Counted from the first letter of the stretch, positions 45,452 to 55,193 are shown. The stretch is DNA of 64,000 nucleotides from WHSW01 sp963821345 (GCA_963821345.1 CAWGDM010000012.1:310001-374000), one strand, 5' to 3'. Made by a program: numbers and translations. Notes: generated from the sequence alone by a model not told the origin.

Positions 45452-45917
45452 CTAGCCGGCGACCGGGACGTCGGCGCGCTCAGGTCGCAGCACAAGCACC
45501 TCGCCCGGCGCCGACTCCAGCGCCCAGGCGATGTCGGCCGGCGAGAAGCCGTCCGAGGAGCCGGTCTGAGCCGGGAGCACGATCGCGTCGAAGCGCTCCT
45601 GGTCGATCAGGTCGCGCGAGCGCGTGGCGCGCGGTGCGGCCGCGCTCGATCCGCGAGTCGACCGCGACGCCGGCCCGGGCGGCGCGCTGCTCGACCAGTT
45701 CCAGCAGCGCCAGCGCGCCCTCGCACTCGGCGCCCAGCGGCGCCTCGATCGAGAGCGCCTTCGGGATGATCGCCAGGTAGGCGGGGATCAGGGTCGCGTT
45801 CTGGGCGTCGGCAAGGCGCAGTGTCGCCTCGAGGCTGCGCTCGGAGAGCACCGAGCCCAGGAACGGGAACAGGATCCGGCGATCCGGAGGGGCCTCGTCG
45901 CGCTGCAGCAGGCTCAC
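45452..45917 (-). CDS. Universal stress protein-like gene at the end of the kdp operon (one +1 break)
   Basis: A ~154-residue UspA-fold protein (RRILFPFLGSVLSERSLEAT, LRLADAQNATLIPAYLAIIP; then DLIDQERFDAIVLPAQTG and GEVLVLRPERADVPVAG in the next frame). One extra base near 45618 breaks the frame; without it 465 bases give a clean gene. The GTG start overlaps the stop of the KdpD N-terminal gene (GTGA, 45917-45914). It lies last in kdp order F-A-C-B-D(N)-usp. It may bind nucleotide or act with the split KdpD as an additional Usp module (inference). Confidence 0.8.
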
Positions 45918-47054
45918 TCCCCGCGCTCCTCGAGCAGCGAGCGGTCGGCGACGATCCGCACGTCGACGCCCGGCGCCTTGCGGATCAGGCGCTCGGGCAG
46001 CGACTCGCGCAGGCGCCCGAGCCCGGTGCGGATCGGCGGCTGGCCGATCAGGACGTAGGTGGTGCCGCGCTCGGCGGCGACCGCCGCGGCGACCGTCGGC
46101 GACGTCGTCGCCCTCCTCGACCAGCAGCCGCGCGCCGAGCACCGCGGCGAGCCGGCCCGAGCGCCCCGAGCTGCTCGCGCTCCTCGGCCGTCGGCTCGCG
46201 CCCGGGCGGCGCCACGTAGAGCAGGTCGAGATCGGCGCCGAGGCGCTGCGCGGAGCGCCAGGCCCGGCGCACCAGCCGCTGCGAGCTGGTCCGCGGGCGT
46301 GACCAGCGCCAGCACCCGCTCGGCGACCGCCTGCGGTGCCACCTCGATCACCTGCTCGCGGGTGCCGAGCGGCTCCTCGGTGCGCATGCGGCCGCGCCTT
46401 GGCCTCGACCTCCTCGGCCGTCTGGCGCAGCGCCAGCTCGCGCAGCGTGGCCAGGTTCTCGATCCGGAAGAAGTTGTTGAGCGACGCCTCGACCCGCTCG
46501 GCCGGGTAGATCTTGCCCGCCCGCAGGCGCTCGATCAGCGCTCTCGGGCGTGAGGTCGATCAGCACCACCTCGTCGGCGCGCGGCGAGCACCGTGTCGGG
46601 GAACGTCTCGCGGACCCGGACCCCGGTCAGCTCGGCGACCCGGTCGTTGAGGCTCTCGAGGTGCTGGACGTTGACGGTCGAGTAGACGTCGATCCCGGCG
46701 TCGAGGACGTCGTCGATGTCCTCGTAGCGCTTCGCGTGCTCGAGCCCGGGCGCGTTGGTGTGGGCGAGCTCGTCGACCAGGGCCAGCTCGGGCGCGCGCC
46801 GGAAGATCGCCGGCAGGTCCATCTCCTCGAGCTCGAGTCTCGCGGTAGGTGACCGTGCGCCGCGGCAGCTCCTCGAGCCCCTCGGCCTGCGCCTCGGTCT
46901 CGGCTCGCCCGTGCGGCTCGAGGTAGGCGATCACGACGTCGCGCCCGGCCGCGCGCCTCGGCCTGGCCCTCCTGCAGCATCCGGTAGGTCTTGCCGACCC
47001 CGGCGGCCATGCCGAGGAAGATCTTGTAGTCGGCCGCGTCCGGCTGCGCGCCAT
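45914..47054 (-). CDS. kdpD: KdpD N-terminal sensor half (KdpD domain + Usp), no kinase domain; several +1 breaks
   Basis: About 375 residues encode the cytoplasmic N-terminal part of KdpD. The Walker A-like motif is GMAAGVGKTYRMLQEG, followed by VVIAYLEPHGR, ELALVDELAHTNAPG, YEDIDDVLDAGIDVYSTVNV and VRVRETFPDTVL. A Usp-like domain then runs from about residue 240 to a stop after RIVADRSLLEERGE. There is no DUF4118, GAF or histidine-kinase domain. These are encoded separately at 53172-54566. The frame is broken by several single-base gains, including two just after the ATG at 47054. Stand-alone KdpD N-domains are known in cyanobacteria and some other phyla. Confidence 0.85.
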
Positions 47055-47071
47055 GTCCTCAGTCAACCCGC

Positions 47072-49158
47072 TCAGGCGCCGAAGACGTTGTGGACCACCA
47101 GGTCGACCAGCTTGATCCCGATGAACGGGGCGATCACGCCGCCGAGCCCGTAGATGCAGCAGGTTGCGCCGCAGCAGCGCGGTCGCGCCGACCGCCCGGT
47201 AGCGAACGCCGCGCAGGGCGAGCGGGACCAGCATGCGGGATGATCAGCGCGTTGAAGATGATCGCCGAGATGATCGCCGACTCGGGCGTGCCCAGGTTCA
47301 TGATGTTGAGCTTGTCGAGCGGTCCGGAGCCGAACGAGTCGCCCGCTGCCCGCGGCGACGTAGGTGGCGGCGAAGATCGCCGGCAGGATCGCGAAGTACT
47401 TGGCGACGTCGTTGGCGACCGAGAAGGTGGTCAGGGCGCCGCGGGTGATCAGCAGCTGCTTGCCGATCTCGACGATCTCGATCAGCTTCGTCGGGTTCGA
47501 GTCGAGGTCGACCATGTTGCCCGCCTCGCGCGCGGCCTGGGTGCCGGTGTTCATCGCCACGCCGACGTCGGCCTGGGCGAGCGCCGGGGCGTCGTTGGTG
47601 CCGTCGCCGGTCATCGCCACCAGCCGGCCCTCGGTCTGCTGCTCGCGGATCAGCTCGAGCTTGCGCTCCGGCGTCGCCTCGGCGAGGAAGTCGTCGACGC
47701 CCGACTCGCCGGCGATCTTCGCCGCGGTCAGCGGGTTGTCGCCGGTGACCATCACCGTGCGGATGCCCATCGCCCGCAGCTGGTCGAAGCGCTGCGCCAT
47801 CCCCTCCTTGATCACGTCCTTGAGGTAGACGACGCCGAGCACCTGCGCGTCGCGGCGACCGCCAGCGGCGTGCCGCCCTCGCGGGCGATCCGGTCGAGCG
47901 TGCTCGCGCAGCTCCGGGCGGCGCCTGGCCGCCCTCGGCCTCGACGAAGCTCGATGATCGCGTCGCCGGCGCCCTTGCGGATCCGGCTGCCGTCGAGGTC
48001 GACGCCGCTCATCCGGGTCTCGGCGGTGAACGGGACGAAGCTGCGCGTGCGTCGCCGAGCTCGTGCTCGCGGATCCCGTACTGCTTGGCGAGCACCACGA
48101 TCGAGCGGCCCTCCGGCGTCTCGTCGGCGAGCGAGGCGAACTGGGCGGCCTCGGCGAGCTCGACCTCGGTCACGCCCGGGCATCGGGCAGGAACTCGGTC
48201 GCCTGGCGGTTGCCGAGCGTGATCGTGCCGGTCTTGTCGAGCAGCAGCACGTCGACGTCGCCGGAGGCCTCGACCGCGCGGCCCGGAGAGCGCGAGCACG
48301 TTGCGGCGCACGAGCCGGTCCATGCCGGCGATCCCGATCGCCGAGAGCAGGGCGCCGATCGTGGTCGGGATCAGCGCCACCAGCAGCGCGATCAGGGTCG
48401 CCATCGAGACGTCGGTGCCGGCGAACGTGGCGATACGGCCGCAGGGTGACGACGACGACCAGGAAGACCAGGGTCAGCCCGGCGAGCAGGATGCCGAGCG
48501 CGATCTCGTTCGGGGTCTTGCGGCGGCTGGCGCCCTCGACCAGGGCGATCATCCGGTCGAGGAAGCTCTTGCCCGGCTCCTGGGTGATCTCGACCACGAT
48601 CCGGTCCGAGAGCACGCGGGTGCCGCCGGTGACCGCGCTGCGGTCGCCGCCGGCCTCGCGGATCACGGGCGCGGACTCGCCGGTGACCGCGGACTCGTCG
48701 ACCGAGGCGATGCCCTCGATCACGGTGCCGTCGCCGGGGATCACCTCGCCGGCCTCGACCACGACCACGTCGCCGCGCTGCAGCTCGGTCGCCGGCCACG
48801 GTGCCGCCGTCGCGCAGCCGGGCGACGGTCTCGGTGCGCATCGCCCGCAGCGCGTCCGCCTGGGCCTTGCCGCGGCCCTCGGCGAGCGCCTCGGCGAGGT
48901 TGCCGAAGACGACCGTGAGCCAGAGCCAGAGCGCGACCGTGAAGGTGAACCAGCGACGGCTCGTCGCCGCCGCCGAGCGGGCTCGCCGCCGAACGACCTG
49001 GATCAGCCAGCCGACGGTCGTGAACAGCGGCGCCGATCTCGACCACGAACATGACCGGGTTGTGGACCATCCAGCGCGGGTCGAGCTTGCGCAGGCTGCC
49101 GAGGATCGCCGATCCGCACGGTGGCGGCGTTGAACACGGACTGCTGGCGCTCGCTCAC
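47072..49158 (-). CDS. kdpB: K+-transporting P-type ATPase subunit KdpB (multiple +1 breaks)
   Basis: The catalytic subunit of the high-affinity K+ pump. All P-type motifs are readable: SVDESAVTGESAPVI (actuator TGES), DVLLLDKTGTITLGNRQ (phosphorylated Asp), VMVTGDNPLTAAKIAGESGV, and AMTGDGTNDAPALAQADVGV. NMVDLDSNPTKLIEIVEIGK and the last segment ending IKLVDLVVHNVFGA are also present. The GTG at 49158 is nested in the kdpC stop. The coding frame shifts many times between 47.2 and 49.1 kb through single-base gains. About 690 residues are expected once these are removed. It is placed after kdpC, unlike the usual kdpFABC order. Confidence 0.9.
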
Positions 49159-49801
49159 GTCATCGATGCCTCCTCGTCGAGCGCGAGGTTGAGCTCGAGC
49201 ACGTTCACGCCGGGCTCGCCGAGGAAGCCGAGCGCCCGGCCGTCGGTGTTGTCGTCGATCAGGTCGAGCACCCGGTCGAGCGGGATGCCCGCGCACCTCG
49301 GCGATCCGGTTCGCCTGGATCCGGGCGTTCGCCTCGCGAGATGTGCGGGTCGACGCCCGGAGGCCGAGGTGGTGACCGCGTCGACCGGCACGTCGGCGGC
49401 GGTCGAGGCCCGGGTCGTACGGGCCCTCGAGCTCCAGGTAGGCGTTCAGCGTTGTCCTTGAACATCTGCGCAGAGCTCGGCGTTGTTCGGGCCGAGGTTG
49501 TTGAAGTAGGTGACGTCGGCGCTGTAGCCGGTCGCCGAGGGACGGCTCTGGAAGTAGCGCGGGTCGGGGACGCGGTGGAACTTGCTTCGGCTTGCCGCTC
49601 GCGCGGCACCCGCTTGGTGAACTCCTGGCCGATCAGCCTCGAGCCGACGACCTTGCCGTCGCGCTCGATCTGGCTGCCGTCGGCCTTGCCGGGGAAGACC
49701 ACCTGCGAGACGCCGGTGGTCACCAGCGGGTAGACGAGCCCGAACAGCGACGGTGAACGACGACGATCGGCGATTGCGGAGGCGATGAGGTCTCTTCTCA
49801 T
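49155..49801 (-). CDS. kdpC: K+-transporting ATPase subunit KdpC (multiple +1 breaks)
   Basis: The small single-span subunit of the Kdp pump. It is readable as MRRDLIASAIAIVVFTVLFG (anchor), LVYPLVTTGVSQVVFPGKAD, GSQIERDGKVVGSRLIGQEF, FHRVPDPRYFQSRPSATGYS, NNLGPNNAE and the C-terminal DRVLDLIDDNTDGRALGFLG followed by EPGVNVLELNLAL. I count about a dozen single-base gains, three of them within the anchor helix. Removal gives roughly 210 residues, the family size. The start is 5 bases after the kdpA stop; the stop overlaps kdpB. Its place between kdpA and kdpB is unusual. Confidence 0.88.
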
Positions 49802-49805
49802 GGTC

Positions 49806-51597
49806 TCAGAAGAGCTGGGTGGTCAGGCCCTGGACGATCGGGCCGAGGAGCAGGGCGGGGAAGAAGGTCAGGGCGCCGACGATGATCACGATCGCCGAGC
49901 AGCAGGACGACGAAGGTCGGCGTGTCGGTGCGGAAGGTGCCCGGGCCGGCCGGGCGCGACCCGCTTGCCGGCCAGCGAGCCGGCGACCGCGAGCAGCCGC
50001 GATCATGCAGCGGGAAGCGGCCGAAGAACAGCGCCAGGCCGCCGAGCAGGTCGGCGAAGGTGATCCCGTACGAGCCGACGTTGCCGGGCGCGTTCGGCTG
50101 GACGAAGCCGGTGAAGCCGGCGAACGCGGAGCCGTTGTTGTTGGTCTGCGAGATGTAGGCGTAGAGCGTCTCGGAGAAGCCCTGCGGGCCGGGGTTGTAG
50201 ATCGACGGGGCGCCGTACTTGGTCGCGATCGCGAGCGCCGGTGAGCCCGAGCACGACGATCGGCATCACGAGCACCCCGATCAGGACCAGCTTCACCTCG
50301 CGCGCCTCGATCTTCTTGCCGAGGTACTCGGGCGTGCGCCCGACCATCAGCCCGGCGATGAACACGGTCAGCAGGACGAACAGCAGCATCCCGTAGAGCC
50401 CCGAGCCGACCCCGCCGAAGATCACCTCGCCGGTCATCATGTTGGCCAGCGGCACGGCGCCGCCGATCCCGGTGTAGGCGTCGTGGGCGGAGTTGACCGA
50501 GCCGTTCGAGGCGTCCGTGGTCACCGTCGCCCAGGTCGGCGCTGCTGGCGATCCCGTTGCGCTGCTCCTTGCCCTCGAGGTTGCCGCCCGTGGTGCCGTC
50601 GCCGGCGGCCAGCTCGAGCCCGGCCTGCTCCTGGGCCGGGCGAGCCGTTCTGCTCGGCGGCGTAGGCGACGCACGATCCCGCCGACCATCAGCACCGCCA
50701 TCGCCGCGTACAGGGCCCAGCCCTGGCGGCGGTTGCCGACCATGCGGCCGAACGTGAACGACCAGCGCCGGCCGGGATCAGCAGGATGAAGAGCATCTCG
50801 ACGAAGTTCGAGAACGCGGTCGGGTTCTCGAACGGGAACGCGGAGTTGACGTTGAAGAAGCCGCCGCCGTTGGTGCCCAGCTGCTTGATCGCGATCTGCG
50901 AGGCCGCCGGGCCGAGCGCCAGGGTCTGGCTGCCGCCGGTGACGGTGTCGACGTCCTGACGTAGCCGCTGAGCGTCTGGATCACGCCCTGCGAGACGAGG
51001 ATCAGCGCGCCGACGAACGCCAGCGGCAGCAGGATGTAGAGCAGCGTGCGGGTGAGGTCCTGCCAGAAGTTGCCGAGCGACGTGCCGGCGCGGCTGCGCG
51101 AAGCCCGCGGATCACCGCGACGAGCACCGCCATGCCCGACCGCGGCCGAGACGAAGTTCTGCACCGCCAGCCCGGCCATCTGCGAGAAGTAGGAGAGCGT
51201 CGTCTCGCCGCCGTAGAACTGCCAGTTCGTGTTGGTGACGAACGAGGTCGTCGTGTTGAAGGTCACGTCCCACGGCGCCGGAGCCGAAGCCCTCGGGGTT
51301 GAAGGGCAGGATGCCCTGCGTGCGCAGGATCACGTAGAGCACGAGCCAGAACAGGGCGCTGAAGACGAGCATCGTCTTCGCGTAGGCCTTCCAGTCCTGC
51401 TCGACCGTGGCGCTGCGGCCCGAGCATCCGGTAGATGAGCCGCTCGACCGGCCCGAGGATCCGGGTCAGAGAAGACGCGCTCGCCCTCGTAGACGCGGGC
51501 CATGTAGCCGCCGAGCGGCGACGGCGACCGCCGTCAGGACGACGACGTAGAAGGCGATCTGGAGCCCCCCCTGGGCGGTCAGCTCAGAGCTCCTCAC
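49806..51597 (-). CDS. kdpA: K+-transporting ATPase subunit KdpA (multiple +1 breaks)
   Basis: The channel-like K+-selective subunit. Recognisable blocks in order are LTAQGGLQIAFYVVVLTAVA, YMARVYEGERVF, ILRTQGILPFNPEGFGSG, NTTTSFVTNTNWQFYGGETT, LGNFWQDLTRTLLYILLPLA, QLGTNGGGFFNVN (selectivity filter), TPEYLGKKIEAREVKL and the C-terminal LTFFPALLLGPIVQGLTTQL. The best start is GTG at 51597 (MRSSELTAQ), overlapping kdpF. The frame is interrupted at many sites (for example near 50760, 50957, 51100, 51136, 51276, 51420, 51470 and 51520), each explained by added bases. About 590 residues are expected. Confidence 0.9.
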
Positions 51598-51675
51598 CGC
51601 AGAACAGCGCGTAGAGGAGGTAGCAGCGACGAGCGCGAACGCGACGACCAGGCCGATGACCTCGGCGGCGCTCAT
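51584..51675 (-). CDS. kdpF: KdpF small subunit (frame-broken)
   Basis: A ~29-residue single-helix protein: MSAAEVIGLVVAFALV, then LLYALFCGEEL in another frame after two extra bases near 51620. The pattern MSAxxxIGLVxAxxLxxYLxYALxxxEx is that of KdpF, which stabilises the Kdp complex. Its ATG overlaps the stop of the preceding 26-residue gene (ATGA, 51675-51672), and its end overlaps the kdpA start. Confidence 0.75.
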
Positions 51676-51752
51676 ACCCGGTCGAGCCCCTCGACCAGCG
51701 CCAACATCAGGGCGAAGAAGGCGACCGCGATCACGATCGAGATGACGTCCAT
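51672..51752 (-). CDS. 26-residue membrane protein heading the kdp operon
   Basis: MDVISIVIAVAFFALMLALV plus EGLDRV: one transmembrane helix with an acidic/basic end. Similar tiny proteins, often unannotated, precede kdpF in several bacteria. Its stop overlaps the kdpF ATG. The gene itself is intact, so it is at the edge of the worst region. It may be a second KdpF-like stabiliser (inference). Confidence 0.65.
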   Translation of the reverse strand: MDVISIVIAVAFFALMLALVEGLDRV

Positions 51753-51809
51753 CAGTGCTCCTGGGGGAGTCGGATCCTCACGACGCGATCAATGCTGGCG
51801 CGGCCGCCA

Positions 51810-51826
51810 TCAAGCGGTTCTCAAGA
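51810..51826 (-). promoter_or_regulatory. Candidate KdpE box upstream of the kdp operon
   Basis: TCAAGCGGTTCTCAAGA (plus strand) contains two TTGA half-sites 11 bases apart when read on the minus strand, the spacing used by OmpR/PhoB-type regulators such as KdpE. It lies 58 bases before the first kdp ORF. A near-identical element occurs at 52423-52440. Two TTCAGAA repeats 24 bases apart (51842-51848 and 51866-51872) lie further upstream. The 165-base gap holds no other gene. Confidence 0.5.
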
Positions 51827-51917
51827 TCGGGTCGCGGCGCGTTCAGAAGCTGCGAAGACGCCACCTTCAGAACAGCCAGGGGTCTCGCCCGACCGACGGG
51901 GGGCTCGGCGTCAGGTC

Positions 51918-52398
51918 TCAGTAACCGAGGCTGATCAACGCCGCTTGCAGGCTGTCGCGAAGCACGGCGGCGTCGCTGCGGACCCACAGCGGCGAGGTGC
52001 CGTCGGTGAGCAGGAGGTTGACGGCCGCGATCCCGCCGGCGTTCAGGGGCTCACCGGAGTCGAGCCGGGCGGCGACCTGGGCGATCAGGTCACGGTTGGC
52101 GAGCACGCTCTGGCGGGCGATCGGCGCCGCAGCGCTGATCCGCGGGGGGCGCTCGGCGCGCGCGACGACGTCGCGAAGGCCGGCGGCGAGCTGCCGGCGC
52201 GTGCGGGTCGAGCTGAGGTGCTCGGCGCGCAGCGCCAGGGTCGGGTCGCTGAGCGGATCCGCGCCCTCGGCGAGGGCGCGATCGAGGCCGGTCGTGAACG
52301 CGCGGGCCCGGACCCGGCGGATCAGCGACGGCGGCGCCGACGGCTCGAGCCCGTGGCGAGCGGCGATCGCGTGGTCGATGTCGCTGATGCACTTCCAT
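51918..52398 (-). CDS. Protein of unknown function between kdpE and the kdp operon
   Basis: About 159 residues. The ATG at 52398 gives MEVHQ; one extra base (CAG-C-GAC near 52383) must be removed to continue as DIDHAIAARHGLEPSAPPSL and on to ANRDLIAQVAARLDSGEPLN and a C-terminal LRDSLQAALISLGY. The protein is helical, with Arg/Ala-rich segments and no signal or membrane helix. I do not recognise a family. Its promoter region carries the same direct-repeat element as the kdp operon, so it may belong to the KdpE regulon. Confidence 0.6.
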
Positions 52399-52422
52399 GC
52401 ATCAAGCTTGGAGCCGCACGCG

Positions 52423-52440
52423 TCAAGCGAATCGTCAAGA
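52423..52440 (-). promoter_or_regulatory. Second candidate KdpE box
   Basis: TCAAGCGAATCGTCAAGA shares the TCAAGCG...TCAAGA arrangement with the element before the kdp operon, with one base more in the spacer. Read on the minus strand it gives CTTGACGATTCGCTTGACG, two TTGACG direct repeats. It is 25 bases upstream of the unknown gene's ATG and 40 bases after the kdpE stop. Confidence 0.45.
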
Positions 52441-52480
52441 CTCGCCGCCGGCGCATAAAGGTGTCGTGAAGACCGGCCGC

Positions 52481-53175
52481 TCAGGCGGCGAAGCGGTAGC
52501 CGACGCCCGGATCGGTGCGGATCAGCTGCGGTGCGCCGCCGGCTCCGGCTCGATCTTGCGCCGCAGGTTGGCGATGTGGACGCGCAGGACCTGGGTGTCG
52601 TCCTGGAAGCCGGGGCCCCAGACCTCGCGCAGCAGCGCCTGGTGGGTGAGCAGCCGGCCGCGGTTGCAGCACCAGGTGGCGCAGCAGGTCGTACTCGGTC
52701 GGGGTCAGGTGGATCTCCTCGCCGTCGCGGCTGACCCGCGGGCGCGGCGAGGTCGATCACGAGGCCGCCGACCTCGATCACCGGCTCGGTCTCGCCGACC
52801 GGCTCGGAGCGCCGCAGGGCGGCGCGCAGGCGGGCGACCAGCTCGTCGGGCCCGAAGGGCTTGGTGACGTAGTCGTCGGCGCCCGCCTCCAGCGCCCGCA
52901 CCTTCTCGCGCTCGTCGCCGACCGCCGAGAGCACCAGGATCGGCATCTGGCTCCACTCGCGGATCGAGCTGGCAGACCTCGACCCCGTCGCCGTCGGGCA
53001 GGACCAGGTCGATGATCGCGGCGTCGGGCGGACGCACGGCGACCGCGTCGAGCGCCTCGCGGACGCGTCATCGCCGGCACCACCTCGAAGCCGGCGTCGC
53101 CGAGGATCACCCGCAGCGCGCGGAGGATCTGGGCCTCGTCGTCGCAGATCAGGACGCGCTGGCGCGTGCGGTCAT
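52481..53175 (-). CDS. kdpE: Response regulator KdpE, OmpR family (multiple +1 breaks)
   Basis: A receiver plus winged-helix regulator. Visible parts are LICDDEAQILRALRVILGDA (acidic pair), PPDAAIIDLVLPDGDGVEVC (phospho-Asp), KVRALEAGADDYVTKPFGPD (the conserved Lys) and ELVARLRAALRRSEP. The DNA-binding domain ends in LIRTDPGVGYRFAA. The ATG at 53175 is nested in the stop of the sensor-kinase gene. Several single-base gains break the frame, two directly after the ATG. About 225 residues are expected. It should activate kdp under K+ limitation. Confidence 0.88.
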
Positions 53176-54566
53176 TCGCTGGCGCCTGCTCGACGCGGGA
53201 GGTGGATCGTGAAGGTCGCGCCCTGGCCGGGCAGCGACTGCGCCCGGAGCTTGCCGCCGTTGGCCTCGACGAAGCCGCGGGCGATCGCCAGCCCGAGCCC
53301 GGTGCCCGCCGCGCGTCGCCGGAGGCGTGGAAGGGCTCGAAGATCGCGCTCGAGGTCGGCGCGCGAGACGCCCGGACCGTGGTCGGTGATCCGGATCGCC
53401 ACCTCCGCGCCCGATCCGCTGGGCGGCGATCGTCACCGGCTCGTCGCCGGCGTAGCGGACCGCGTTCTCGATCACGTTCGCGAGCGCCCGCTCGAGCTGG
53501 GCCGCGTCGGCCTCGAACAGCGGCAGGTCGGGCTCGATCGAGATGTCGAACGCCGCCGCGGGCGGCGCTCGACGCTGCGCGATCGCGGCCTCGATCAGCT
53601 CCTCGGCCGAGGTCCAGTCGGCGCGCGGGTGCAGCTCGCCGGCCTGCAGGCGCGAGAGGTCGAGCAGGTTGTCGACCAGGCGCGTGAGCCGGCTCGGACT
53701 CGGTCGCGATCACCGAGACCAGCTCTGCGCGCGCCTCGTCGCCGAGCGTCGGCGAGCTCGAGCCCGCCGGCGGCGGCGGTGATCGCGGTCAGCGGCGAGC
53801 GCAGGTCGTGCGAGACCGAGCGCAGGAGCGCCGTCTTGACCACGTTCGAGCGCCGCAGCGCCTGCGTCTCGATCACCTGCGCCTCGAGGCCCTCGCGCCG
53901 GCGCGCCGCGGTCGAGCAGCGTCTCGAGGCTCGGGATCACCCGCCGCTCGAGCTCCTCGATCACCTCCGGGTCGGTGCCGCGCGGGACCGCCACCGTGCC
54001 GGCGCGCTGGCCGTCGACGACGATCGGCAGCGCCCGGCGGCGCTGGTCGCTGTCGCTCCAGCCGGTCTCGACCTCGACCCAGGGCAGGTCGAACGCCTGC
54101 GCGATCCGCTGTCCGACGACGCGCAGCGAGTCGTCGAGGCTCTCGCCGCCGAGCAGCACCCGCGCCATCTCGGCGGTCAGGTCGGCCTCGCGCGCGGCGG
54201 CGCTCGGCCTCCTCGGCGCGGGTGCGCGCGAGCCCGGCGAGCGTCGAGGTGACCCCGGCGACCACGAGGAAGACCACCAGCGCGACCCAGTTCTCCTCCT
54301 CGGCGATCGTGAACCGGCCGGTCGGCGGGAATGTGGAAGTAGTTGAACGCCGCGGCGCTGGCGATCGCCGTCGCGACACCCATCCACAGCCCCCAGTAGG
54401 TGGACGCGAGCAGGACCGGGAGCAGATAGAGGACGCCGGCCGCGGTCACCGGCATCACGTCGCGCAGGGCGAAGATCAGGGCCGTGACCGCGGCCACGGC
54501 CGCCAGCGAGACGAACGCGCCCAGTACCGGCGAGCGCGAGGGAGAACGCTTGGTCACGACCCGCAT
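53172..54566 (-). CDS. KdpD C-terminal half as a separate histidine kinase (DUF4118-GAF-HisKA-HATPase)
   Basis: This ~460-residue protein begins with its own ATG (MRVVTKRSPSRSPVLGAFVS) and a four-helix DUF4118 membrane domain (LIFALRDVMPVTAAGVLYLL, PVLLASTYWGLWMGVATAIA). A GAF-like domain follows (ESLDDSLRVVGQRIAQAFDL), then HisKA with the phospho-His in LRSVSHDLRSPLTAITAAAG and HATPase pieces (NAVRYAGDEPVTIAA, GTGLGLAIARGFVEANGGKL). It corresponds to the second half of KdpD; the first half is a separate gene at 45914-47054. The frame is intact to about 54330, then broken repeatedly by single-base gains. kdpE overlaps its stop (ATGA). Confidence 0.87.
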
Positions 54567-54602
54567 GGTGACAGCGAAGCCGGGCCAGATCGCGGTGACG
54601 GT

Positions 54603-55193
54603 CTACTCGGTCGAGGAGCTCAGCGGCTCAGCTCGCGCCTCACGCTCGATCCGGCGCATGATCGCCGGATAGACGATCAGATGGCGAAATGGCCTGATCG
54701 CGGCCATGTAGGCGTTGCCGCGCACCCCGTTCGGCTTCACCAGGACGGCCATCTGGGCGCCGTACCCGTCCTCGTCCCTGGTGCGGCCGATATGCATCAC
54801 GCCGTGCATGGTCCGGTTCGCGATCTCCGCCGCGAACTCGTCCTCGGTCAGGTAGAGCGAGCTGAACGGCAGCGAGTCGAAGCTCGGCCCGGGTGCATCG
54901 AGCAGATCCTCCGGCAGGCGGTCGCGCAGCGATTCGACCCGCGCGCCGACGCCGTCGTCCGGGTCGTCCCAGCCGAACAGCTCGCCGAGCTTCCCCCGCA
55001 GCGCGAACAGGATGCGCGTGGCGCTGAACGATCCCGCCGACGGGTCCCCAGCGACGAAGCCTTCGACGACCCGGGGGAAGTCCTCCGGGCCACCGGTGAC
55101 CGGCAGCCGCCAGACGTCCTCGACGCGAAAGTCGCGGGTCAGCTCGTGGATCCGCCACGGTTGCGAGGTGTGGGCGCTGTTCGGGAGCCTCAT
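54603..55193 (-). CDS. DUF2867 family protein
   Basis: The 196-residue protein matches the DUF2867 pattern: QPWRIHELTRDFRVEDVWRL, PVTGGPEDFPRVVEGFV, LRGKLGELFGWDD, SLYLTEDEFAAEIANRTMHG and AYMAAIRPFRHLIVYPAIMR. The function of the family is unknown. The ATG overlaps the stop of the TetR gene (ATGA at 55193-55190), so TetR and DUF2867 form an operon, as is common for this family in actinobacteria. The frame is clean, which marks the right side of the error-rich region. Confidence 0.88.
   Translation of the reverse strand: MRLPNSAHTSQPWRIHELTRDFRVEDVWRLPVTGGPEDFPRVVEGFVAGDPSAGSFSATRILFALRGKLGELFGWDDPDDGVGARVESLRDRLPEDLLDAPGPSFDSLPFSSLYLTEDEFAAEIANRTMHGVMHIGRTRDEDGYGAQMAVLVKPNGVRGNAYMAAIRPFRHLIVYPAIMRRIEREARAEPLSSSTE

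Noticed and set aside
45452..54566. kdp locus as a set of true pseudogenes
   Set aside because: All reconstructable breaks are single-base gains with conserved motifs and no deletions, which fits consensus error better than decay. The call depends on read data.
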